39,499 bases of DNA from Nitrospirota bacterium (lineage in GTDB: Bacteria > Nitrospirota > Thermodesulfovibrionia > Thermodesulfovibrionales > Dissulfurispiraceae): the NCBI GenBank assembly GCA_021791055.1, contig JAJYXI010000045.1:1-39499 (forward strand). The letters run 5' to 3'. Shown here piece by piece: positions 7,809-14,446 of the stretch. Position 1 is the first letter of the stretch. Each line of letters starts with the position of its first letter. The translations under genes and the position numbers were made by a program. The notes beneath the pieces were generated by a model that searched no databases, was not told the origin of the DNA, and saw nothing but the letters and a program-made list of their open reading frames with translations.

Positions 7809-9062
7809 ATGAATCTACCCTATCAATTATTTATTGCCTTAAGATACCTGAAGTCGAAAAAAAGGCATAAAGGCATTTCTTTTAATACAGTCATATCCAT
7901 CATCGGTGTCGCCGTTGGCGTAATGGCACTCCTCGTTGTACTCTCTGTCATGAGCGGTTTCCATGAAGATCTGCAAAAAAAGATACTGGGCGCTAATGCA
8001 CATGCAGTTGTTCTCAGCTACAAAGGCGGAATCGAAGATTACAAACCAGTGATGGAGAAGCTCAAAAATGAGCCGCATGTTGTTTCTACGTCGCCTTTTG
8101 TTCTCGGTCAGGTGATGGTTTCGTCAGGCAGAAGGGCGCACGGTGTCTTTCTGAGGGGCATAGAGCCCTCTTTGGAATTAAAGACAACTGATATCTTAAA
8201 ACATATAAAAGAAGGGAGCATTGAGGAAATACTTGAAGGGTCAAGGGTCAAGGGTCAAGGGTCAAGGGATGTTCCATGGATAATCCTCGGAAAAGAACTT
8301 TCAGCCATGCTGGGCGTTATAGCAGGGGATACTGTAAACCTGATTTCTCCTGTTGGTGAGATAGGACCACTTGGAATGCTGCCAAAGGTAAAGCAGTTCA
8401 AAGTCGCTGCCATATTTGAGATGGGCATGTTTGAGTATGACACAAACCTTGTGCTTACAGACATAAAATCTGCTCAGGAATTCTTCGGGTACGGCAGTGC
8501 TGTTTCCGGAATCGAACTGCGCCTTGACGATATTTATAAGGCATCGTCAGTCAGAGATTCTGTAAATAAAAAAATGGGCTTTCCCTATTATGCGAGGGAC
8601 TGGATGCAGATGAACAGGAATCTGTTTTCTGCGCTGAAGCTCGAAAAGTTTGCGATGTTTATAATATTGATACTGATAGTGCTGGTCGCTTCCTTCAATA
8701 TTGTCAGCACACTTATGATGAATGTGATGGAAAAGCAGAAGGAGATAGCCATATTGAAAGCAATGGGAGCAAAAAATCAGGGGATAATGATGGTCTTCAT
8801 GATTCAGGGATTACTGATAGGGATAATCGGCACTGTGATTGGCGTGACAGGCGGCTATATCCTCGGAAAGATAATCAATAACTACGAGATTATAAAGCTC
8901 CCTGCCGATGTGTATTATTTGAGCAAACTTCCTGTCAAGATGAAGCTTGTAGACTTTGTTACTGTATCGTTTTCCGCAATTGCCATAAGCTTTCTTTCAA
9001 CATTATATCCTTCGTACCATGCAGCAAAGCTGAATCCTGTTGAGCCATTGAGGTATGAATAA
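7809..9062 (+). CDS. lolC: Lipoprotein-releasing ABC transporter permease LolC/LolE
   Basis: A 417-residue inner-membrane subunit of the LolCDE system, which extracts outer-membrane lipoproteins for LolA. It has one TM near residues 25-48 (SIIGVAVGVMALLVVLSVMSG), a large periplasmic MacB-like domain, and three C-terminal TMs in an FtsX domain (EIAILKAMGAKNQGIM; ending LNPVEPLRYE). It starts directly after the lysS stop. lolD follows after one small gene, and only one permease gene is present, suggesting a homodimer. Residues about 143-154 come from a tandem AAGGGTC heptamer array inserted in the periplasmic domain. Confidence 0.93.
   Translation: MNLPYQLFIALRYLKSKKRHKGISFNTVISIIGVAVGVMALLVVLSVMSGFHEDLQKKILGANAHAVVLSYKGGIEDYKPVMEKLKNEPHVVSTSPFVLGQVMVSSGRRAHGVFLRGIEPSLELKTTDILKHIKEGSIEEILEGSRVKGQGSRDVPWIILGKELSAMLGVIAGDTVNLISPVGEIGPLGMLPKVKQFKVAAIFEMGMFEYDTNLVLTDIKSAQEFFGYGSAVSGIELRLDDIYKASSVRDSVNKKMGFPYYARDWMQMNRNLFSALKLEKFAMFIILILIVLVASFNIVSTLMMNVMEKQKEIAILKAMGAKNQGIMMVFMIQGLLIGIIGTVIGVTGGYILGKIINNYEIIKLPADVYYLSKLPVKMKLVDFVTVSFSAIAISFLSTLYPSYHAAKLNPVEPLRYE
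8236..8269. repeat. Heptamer array in lolC
   Basis: Four perfect copies of AAGGGTC plus a partial fifth. Seven is not a multiple of three, so the translated repeat has a seven-residue period (GSRVKGQ then GSR). It lies in the periplasmic domain and keeps the frame open. Confidence 0.9.
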
Positions 9063-9084
9063 AAGGCAATGGGCGAGAGGCAAC

Positions 9085-9342
9085 ATGTGTAAGATTATTA
9101 AAAAAATTATTTGTATAGTAATAATCGCTTTGGCATTGTTTATCGGAATCACTATCTGGGGCAAGGGCGGCGATAAGTTCAGATGGATTGGAGAAAAAAC
9201 AGGCGGAATAATAAAGAAAGGCGCGGCTAAACTTGGAGAAAAGGCAGACAAGCTAAAAGGAAAAACAGAGACCACAAAAGAGAAGGTAAAAGAGTGGACA
9301 GACAAAAAAGAGGAGAATGTCGAGGATAAAAAGGAGAAATGA
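9085..9342 (+). CDS. Small K/E-rich membrane-anchored protein between lolC and lolD
   Basis: An 85-residue protein with a single N-terminal hydrophobic helix (about 7-26, IICIVIIALALFIGITIW). A highly charged Lys/Glu tail (KLGEKADKLKGKTE and following) is probably helical or coiled-coil. I chose ATG 9085 because GAGAGG precedes it by 4 nt; an ATG 30 nt upstream overlaps lolC. Its stop overlaps the lolD ATG as ATGA, so the three genes are translationally coupled. No known family is recognised. Position suggests a Lol-linked accessory role, but this is inference from context. Confidence 0.7.
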   Translation: MCKIIKKIICIVIIALALFIGITIWGKGGDKFRWIGEKTGGIIKKGAAKLGEKADKLKGKTETTKEKVKEWTDKKEENVEDKKEK

Positions 9343-10058
9343 GAGAGCTTATAAGGATAGAAGGACTCGAAAAATCATTCTATATGCCTGCCGGAGAACT
9401 GAAGGTTTTAAAAGGTATAGATGCGGTCTTCAATGAGGGAGAGGTTGTGAGTATTGTTGGTGCCTCGGGTGCTGGAAAGAGCACTTTTTTGCATGTCCTC
9501 GGAACGCTCGACAAACCGACATCCGGGAAGGTTACTTACAAAGTCAGCAGTCAGAAAGCAGAAGAAGGTATAAACCCATTCTCTTTCAGCAATGGAGAAC
9601 TTGCGGTTTTCAGAAATAAGGTAATAGGATTTATTTTCCAGTTTCATTACCTCCTTCCTGAGTTCAGCGCCATAGAGAATGTTATGATGCCGGGACTAAT
9701 ATCCAGAAGTCAGAAGTCAGAAGTCAGAAGTCAGAAAGAATTGTATGAAAAGGCAGAGAAACTTCTTGAGGATCTCGGTTTATATGCAAGGAAGGATCAT
9801 AAACCGGGAGAACTTTCAGGAGGGGAGCAGCAGAGGGTTGCTGTTGCAAGGGCATTATTGCTTGAGCCAAAGGTTGTCCTTGCGGATGAGCCGACAGGGA
9901 ACCTCGACACCAAGACAGGAGAAGAACTTTTCAAGTTACTGATGGATATAAATCAAAAGAGTGGCGTAACCTTTATTATTGTAACTCACAATGAATCTCT
10001 CTCAAAGAGATGCCACAGGACACTGGAGATGGTTGACGGGAGACTTCATGGAAAATGA
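9339..10058 (+). CDS. lolD: Lipoprotein-releasing ABC transporter ATPase LolD
   Basis: A 239-residue ATPase energising LolC at the inner membrane. Walker A is GASGAGKST (41-49), the signature LSGGEQ (159-164), Walker [10 protein letters not shown] (about 179-187), followed by the H-loop ITHN-type VTHNE. The Lol/MacB family match is clear ([11 protein letters not shown]). Two insertions are unusual: a heptamer-derived stretch near 67-76, and another at about 122-133 reading [13 protein letters not shown]. Both lie in surface loops of the usual fold. The start overlaps the preceding stop (ATGA) with AAGGAG upstream. The TGA stop is the first element of repeat R2. Confidence 0.94.
   Translation: MRELIRIEGLEKSFYMPAGELKVLKGIDAVFNEGEVVSIVGASGAGKSTFLHVLGTLDKPTSGKVTYKVSSQKAEEGINPFSFSNGELAVFRNKVIGFIFQFHYLLPEFSAIENVMMPGLISRSQKSEVRSQKELYEKAEKLLEDLGLYARKDHKPGELSGGEQQRVAVARALLLEPKVVLADEPTGNLDTKTGEELFKLLMDINQKSGVTFIIVTHNESLSKRCHRTLEMVDGRLHGK
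9704..9738. repeat. Heptamer array in lolD
   Basis: Four perfect copies of CAGAAGT and a fifth variant (CAGAAAG). The array is translated with a seven-residue period (SQKSEVR). The same unit read in the same frame recurs in pheT at 15873. A degenerate AAAGTCA/GCAGTCA stretch lies upstream in the same gene near 9540. Confidence 0.9.
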
Positions 10059-10136
10059 GTATATGAGAGGATGGGTAGATGAGTTAAAAACACTCCTTTT
10101 AACTCATTAACTCATTTACCCATTTACTCGTATACC
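10057..10136. repeat. Octamer-repeat hairpin R2 downstream of lolD
   Basis: Ten 8-bp units: GAGTATAT, GAGAGGAT, GGGTAGAT and GAGTTAAA on the left, then TTTTAACT, CATTAACT, CATTTACC and CATTTACT on the right. The arms can pair as an imperfect hairpin and overlap the lolD stop by 2 nt. It fills most of the lolD-thrS gap and may act as a terminator or mRNA-end structure; it has no terminal U-tract. Confidence 0.85.
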
Positions 10137-10171
10137 AATAATCGGTTATCATATAAACCAAAAAATTTAGT

Positions 10172-12097
10172 GTGGAGGACATTATTAAGCTGATACTGCC
10201 GGACGGCTTGAAAAAAGAGATAGAGCCGTCAGAGTTGAAAAAACATATAGATTCTTCAAATGCCATTGCGGCAAAAGTAAACGGCGAGTTGAAGGATATC
10301 GCATCTTTAGACGGCCTGAGTCATCAATCAGAGATAGAACTCATCACATTTTCATCTAAAGAAGGAAAAGAAATCTACAGGCACAGCACATCCCATGTAA
10401 TGGCGCATGCCGTAAAGGATTTATTCCCTGATGCAAAGTTAGCCATAGGCCCTGCAACGGATGAAGGTTTCTATTACGACATTGACAGGGACACTCCTTT
10501 TACTCCAGAGGACATGGAGAAGATAGAAAAGAGGATGAAGGAGATTATCAAGAAGAACAGCCCCTTTGTCCGAAAAGATATTTCAAAAACAGAGGCAATA
10601 GAACTCTTTAAGAAAATGGGCGAAAACTATAAAGCTGAACTTCTTCAGGAGATTCCTGACGATTCTGTATCAATATACGAAGAGGGCGGATTTATTGATC
10701 TCTGCAGAGGCCCTCATCTTCCAAAGACAGGAAAGGTCAAGGCATTCAAGCTTTTAAGTATTGCCGGTGCTTACTGGCGAGGCGATGAAAAGAACAAGAT
10801 GCTCCAGAGGATTTATGGCACTGCCTTTGACAATAAAGAAGATCTGAACGCTTATCTGAATTTCCTTGAAGAAGTCAAAAAGAGAGACCACAGAAAGCTC
10901 GGCAGGGAGCTCGACCTTTTTAGCCTGAGCGATGATATAGGTCCCGGACTCATTTTGTGGCATCCCAACGGCGCAATCATCAGAAAGACCATCGAGGATT
11001 TCTGGAGGGATGAACATCTAAAGGCAGATTATAAAATACTCTATACACCCCATATAGCAAAGCTGAATTTATGGCAAAGGAGCGGACACTGGGATTTTTA
11101 CAGGGATAACATGTATTCTCCCATGGAGATAGATGAGGTCTCTTACGAGTTGAAACCGATGAACTGCCCTTTCCATATAGATGTTTATAAAAGCGCTTTG
11201 AGAAGTTATAGGGAATTGCCCATAAGGTATGCAGAGCTCGGCACTGTTTACAGATATGAAAGGTCAGGAGTTTTGCACGGGCTTCTAAGGGTAAGAGGAT
11301 TTACTCAGGATGACGCCCATATATTTTGCAGAGAGGATCAGATAGAGCATGAGATATTGAATATCCTCGATTTTACGCTCTTTATACTCAGGACATTCGG
11401 ATTTGATTCCTACGATATTTATCTGTCAACGCGTCCTGAAAAATATGTTGGAGCACTCGAAAACTGGGAGAAGGCAACCAATGCCTTGAAGCAAGCCCTT
11501 GAAAGAAAGGGACTGGGATACCAGATAGACCCGGGAGAAGGCGTTTTCTATGGCCCTAAGATTGATATAAAGATAAAGGACTCATTAAACAGGTCATGGC
11601 AGTGCAGCACTATTCAGGTGGATTTCAATCTTCCGGAAAGATTTAATGTTACATACAGGGGAAGCGACGGCAAAGAGCATAGACCCATAATGATTCACAG
11701 GGCATTGATGGGATCGCTCGAAAGATTTTTTGGTATTCTTATCGAGCATTATGCAGGGGTATTTCCGTTATGGCTCTCTCCTGTTCAGGTCTCCGTATTG
11801 ACCATTGCAGAAAGGCATGATGATTATGCAAAGGAAATATATAAAATACTGAGGGAATCTGGAATAAGAGTTGAGATTGTTCTTGAAAACGAAAAGATAG
11901 GGTACAAGATAAGAGAGGCTACCGTGAGAAAAATACCATATCTTGTTATAATAGGGGACAAAGAAGTTTCTGAAGGAAAGATAACGGTCAGAAAGAGAAA
12001 CGGCGAAAACATCGGGCCGTTTACAATAGACGAGTTTATAGGGATAATAACTGAAGAAATCAGGCTAAAGGCCCTAAGCCTTTTGCCCTTAGCCTAA
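10172..12097 (+). CDS. thrS: Threonyl-tRNA synthetase
   Basis: A 641-residue cytoplasmic enzyme charging tRNA-Thr. Order is TGS domain (1-60), SAD/editing domain with HSTSHVMAHAV, class II core with the zinc-site MNCPFH, motif 2 RYERSGVLHGLLRVRGFTQ and motif 3 with HRALMGSLERFFG, then the anticodon-binding domain. GTG 10172 is the only canonical start. However, a GGAGG at 10174-10178 overlaps it and sits 5 nt before ATT 10184, which would give MKLILPDG, the normal TGS beginning. The true start may therefore be ATT. The final residues and stop are encoded by a heptamer array. infC follows after 16 nt. Confidence 0.95.
   Translation: MEDIIKLILPDGLKKEIEPSELKKHIDSSNAIAAKVNGELKDIASLDGLSHQSEIELITFSSKEGKEIYRHSTSHVMAHAVKDLFPDAKLAIGPATDEGFYYDIDRDTPFTPEDMEKIEKRMKEIIKKNSPFVRKDISKTEAIELFKKMGENYKAELLQEIPDDSVSIYEEGGFIDLCRGPHLPKTGKVKAFKLLSIAGAYWRGDEKNKMLQRIYGTAFDNKEDLNAYLNFLEEVKKRDHRKLGRELDLFSLSDDIGPGLILWHPNGAIIRKTIEDFWRDEHLKADYKILYTPHIAKLNLWQRSGHWDFYRDNMYSPMEIDEVSYELKPMNCPFHIDVYKSALRSYRELPIRYAELGTVYRYERSGVLHGLLRVRGFTQDDAHIFCREDQIEHEILNILDFTLFILRTFGFDSYDIYLSTRPEKYVGALENWEKATNALKQALERKGLGYQIDPGEGVFYGPKIDIKIKDSLNRSWQCSTIQVDFNLPERFNVTYRGSDGKEHRPIMIHRALMGSLERFFGILIEHYAGVFPLWLSPVQVSVLTIAERHDDYAKEIYKILRESGIRVEIVLENEKIGYKIREATVRKIPYLVIIGDKEVSEGKITVRKRNGENIGPFTIDEFIGIITEEIRLKALSLLPLA
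12062..12097. repeat. Heptamer array forming the 3' end of thrS
   Basis: Five degenerate heptamers (AGGCTAA, AGGCCCT, AAGCCTT, TTGCCCT, TAGCCTA). The outer units are mutually complementary, so the array can fold as a hairpin. It encodes the last residues of ThrS and its TAA stop. A related array (GCCTTTA/GCCTTGA) lies in pheT at 15923. Confidence 0.75.
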
Positions 12098-12113
12098 AAA
12101 TGGAGGTGATAGC

Positions 12114-12614
12114 ATAAGTAAGGACATCAGAGTTAACGAAGGTATCAGGTCAAGGGAAGTAAGGCTTATTGATGACGAAGGTAAGCAGCTTGGAGTTGTT
12201 CCTGTTCAAGAGGCAATCCGGATAGCAAGAGAGAGGGGCTATGACCTTGTCGAGGTTGCTCCTAATGCTACGCCGCCTGTCTGCAGGGTGATGGATTATG
12301 GCAAATACAAATACCAGATGAGCAAGAAGCATACGGCAAGAAAGACCGTAGATGTAAAGGAAGTAAAGATAAGACCCCAGATAACAGACCACGACCTGCA
12401 GCTCAAGATAAAGAATATCAGGAGATTCCTTGACGATGGCGACAAGGCAAAGGTTACAATGTTTTTCAGGGGGCGTGAGATTGTAAGGCCAGAAATAGGA
12501 ATGAAGTTATTTGACAAGATACTGGAAGTACTTACTGGAAAATTCCAAGTAGAGCAGCCGCCCAAACTGGAAGGTAAAAACATTACCATGGTGATAGCGC
12601 CAAGCAGTAAATAG
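12114..12614 (+). CDS. infC: Translation initiation factor IF-3, AUA start codon
   Basis: A 166-residue IF-3, binding the 30S subunit and policing start-codon choice. The frame is intact from ATA 12114, preceded by GGAGG with 7-nt spacing. It reads [19 protein letters not shown], the expected N-terminus, and continues through [13 protein letters not shown] to the C-terminal domain with KDIEIRP-type [13 protein letters not shown]. No ATG, GTG or TTG exists in frame before codon 59, which would remove the N-domain. A non-AUG start is the classic device by which IF-3 represses its own mRNA (AUU in E. coli). It is followed by rpmI after 19 nt, in the conserved infC-rpmI-rplT order. Confidence 0.96.
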   Translation: MSKDIRVNEGIRSREVRLIDDEGKQLGVVPVQEAIRIARERGYDLVEVAPNATPPVCRVMDYGKYKYQMSKKHTARKTVDVKEVKIRPQITDHDLQLKIKNIRRFLDDGDKAKVTMFFRGREIVRPEIGMKLFDKILEVLTGKFQVEQPPKLEGKNITMVIAPSSK

Positions 12615-12633
12615 GATAGAGAGGAGGATAGAA

Positions 12634-12834
12634 ATGCCAAAGCTTAAGACCCACAGGGGCGCTGCCAAGAGGTTTAAGGTAACAGGCAGCGGAAAGATAA
12701 AGAGATACAGGGCAAACAAGAGCCATCTTCTGACAGGCAAACCTGCCAAGAGGATGAGGAGTCTCAGGAAGAGCGATCTGGTGCCTGAGGTGCAGCAGGA
12801 GAATATCAAAAAGTTATTGCCTTACATGTTTTAA
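12634..12834 (+). CDS. rpmI: 50S ribosomal protein L35
   Basis: A 66-residue basic ribosomal protein with the L35 signature [20 protein letters not shown], then [17 protein letters not shown]. Length is normal. It has a strong GAGGAGG ribosome-binding site and lies between infC and rplT. The 176-nt gap to rplT is longer than usual and appears structured. Confidence 0.97.
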   Translation: MPKLKTHRGAAKRFKVTGSGKIKRYRANKSHLLTGKPAKRMRSLRKSDLVPEVQQENIKKLLPYMF

Positions 12835-12850
12835 TTTAAATTGCATTTAA

Positions 12851-12945
12851 GGCAGGTCTGGACTCAAATGAGTTTAATAGGCAGAATCGGACTTGACGCC
12901 TGCGTCTCTAATTTATTAAACTTTATGTTCTTTATATATAAAGAA
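12851..12945 (+). promoter_or_regulatory. Structured mRNA segment between rpmI and rplT, candidate L20 autoregulatory element
   Basis: Several pairings are visible. A small ACTC-AAAT-GAGT hairpin lies at about 12862-12873. A 9-bp long-range stem pairs AGTTTAATA (12871-12879) with TATTAAACT (12914-12922). GCAGG (12852-12856) can pair with CCTGC (12899-12903) inside that stem's loop, which would make a pseudoknot. A perfect 18-nt palindrome TTCTTTATATATAAAGAA (12928-12945) is followed by GGAGA. In E. coli, L20 represses rpmI-rplT through a long-range pseudoknot mimicking its 23S site. Here the position differs, so the assignment is inference. Confidence 0.45.
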
Positions 12946-13010
12946 GGAGATAGTTTTCCAGAGATTTCATGATGGAAAAATTTTCGGGTAAACAAAAGGA
13001 GGAATAGAAA

Positions 13011-13358
13011 ATGCCCAGGGCAAAAGGTGGTTTTAAGACAAGAAGATACCATAAAAAGGTTATGGATATGGCAAAGGGCCAGTATGGTGGAAGGCACCGT
13101 GTTTACAAGGTCGCTGCCCAGGTTGTTGATAAGGGTCTTCTTGCAGCATATAAAGACAGAAGGCTTAAAAAGCGTGAATTCAGGGCATTATGGATTGCAA
13201 GGATTAATGCGGCTGTCAGGTCGCTTGGTATATCTTACGGTCAGTTTATGAATGGACTGAAAAAGGCAAATATCAATCTAAATAGAAAGGCCCTTGCCGA
13301 TCTGGCATATAATGACCCAAAAGGCTTCAGCGAGCTGGTAAATCAAGTAAAGGGTTAA
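13011..13358 (+). CDS. rplT: 50S ribosomal protein L20
   Basis: A 115-residue early-assembly 23S-rRNA-binding protein, the last of the infC operon's ribosomal genes. Family features are [17 protein letters not shown], the [12 protein letters not shown] loop, [18 protein letters not shown] and [16 protein letters not shown]. Length is normal and the ribosome-binding site is AGGAGG. Its TAA stop is supplied by the first octamer of repeat R3. L20 is the autoregulator of this operon in several bacteria. Confidence 0.98.
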   Translation: MPRAKGGFKTRRYHKKVMDMAKGQYGGRHRVYKVAAQVVDKGLLAAYKDRRLKKREFRALWIARINAAVRSLGISYGQFMNGLKKANINLNRKALADLAYNDPKGFSELVNQVKG

Positions 13359-13423
13359 TGGGTGAATGAGTTAATGGGTTAATGGGTGAAAACTCATATA
13401 CTCATTTACTCATATACGCATAC
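13352..13423. repeat. Octamer-repeat hairpin R3 between rplT and pheS
   Basis: Nine 8-bp units: GGGTTAAT, GGGTGAAT, GAGTTAAT, GGGTTAAT and GGGTGAAA, then ACTCATAT, ACTCATTT, ACTCATAT and ACGCATAC. The two halves are approximate reverse complements. The rplT stop lies in the first unit. It ends 15 nt before the pheS ATG, leaving no clear Shine-Dalgarno for pheS. Confidence 0.87.
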
Positions 13424-13438
13424 ACATTCTAAAGTCCT

Positions 13439-14446
13439 ATGATCGAAGACCTGAAAAAAACATTTCTTGATGAATTAGAGTCTGTAAAAAGCCTTGCTGA
13501 TTTATCCAACCTTAAAGTTAAATATCTTGGCAGGAAGGGAATTATAACCGCTGAGCTTAAATCGCTCTCATCAATCCCTCCGGATGAGAGGCCGCTGCAC
13601 GGCAAAAAGATAAATGACATAAAGCAGTTTATAGAAGAAAAGCTTGATTCGAGGGAATCGCAGCTTAAAAAAGAGGAGCTTGGGAGACAACTGCTTTCAG
13701 ACTCACTCGATATTACATTGAGCGGCAAGTTCACAACCTTCGGCAGGGAGCATCCTATAAATAAAATCCTTTCGGAAATAACGGATATTTTTGTGAGGAT
13801 GGGATTCAGTGTTGAGGAAGGTCCCGAAGTGGAGTTGGACTATTACAATTTCGAGGCATTGAATATTCCAAAAGACCATCCTGCGAGGGACATGCAGGAT
13901 ACATTCTACATAAGCGATGACATAGTATTGAGAACCCACACCTCGCCGGTTCAGGTAAGGGTTATGGAAAAAAGAAAACCCCCTGTGAGGTTTATCGCCC
14001 CTGGGAAGGTTTACAGGTGCGATGCTGATATAACCCATACCCCCATGTTTCACCAGATAGAAGGACTCATGGTTGATAAGGGCATAACATTCAGCAACCT
14101 CAAGGGTGTGCTTGAGGCATTCCTCCATCGGATGTTCGGCGCTGATACGCCTGTGCGCTTCAGACCGAGCTTTTTCCCTTTTACGGAGCCCTCTGCAGAG
14201 GTGGACATCGGATGCATATTGTGCAATGGTGCCGGCTGCAGGGTTTGCAAGGGATCGGGATGGCTCGAAATCTTAGGTGCTGGAATGGTAAATCCGAGGG
14301 TATTTGAGAATGTGGGATACGACCCTGAAGAGTATTCCGGATTTGCATTCGGCATGGGAATAGAGCGGATTGCGATGCTCAAATATTCGATAGACGACAT
14401 AAGACTATTTTTTGAAAACGATATAAGATTCTTGAGGCAATTTTAG
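13439..14446 (+). CDS. pheS: Phenylalanyl-tRNA synthetase alpha subunit
   Basis: A 335-residue catalytic subunit of the heterotetrameric synthetase. An N-terminal coiled coil (about 1-90) is followed by the class II core with [23 protein letters not shown] and the C-terminal motif 3 [14 protein letters not shown] four-cysteine insertion ([12 protein letters not shown], near 260) precedes [11 protein letters not shown], as seen in many bacterial PheS. Length is typical. The pheT start follows the stop with no gap, giving 1:1 coupled synthesis. Confidence 0.97.
   Translation: MIEDLKKTFLDELESVKSLADLSNLKVKYLGRKGIITAELKSLSSIPPDERPLHGKKINDIKQFIEEKLDSRESQLKKEELGRQLLSDSLDITLSGKFTTFGREHPINKILSEITDIFVRMGFSVEEGPEVELDYYNFEALNIPKDHPARDMQDTFYISDDIVLRTHTSPVQVRVMEKRKPPVRFIAPGKVYRCDADITHTPMFHQIEGLMVDKGITFSNLKGVLEAFLHRMFGADTPVRFRPSFFPFTEPSAEVDIGCILCNGAGCRVCKGSGWLEILGAGMVNPRVFENVGYDPEEYSGFAFGMGIERIAMLKYSIDDIRLFFENDIRFLRQF

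Noticed and set aside
10057-10171. T-box leader upstream of thrS
   Set aside because: The region is taken up by the octamer hairpin; no T-box sequence or antiterminator was seen.
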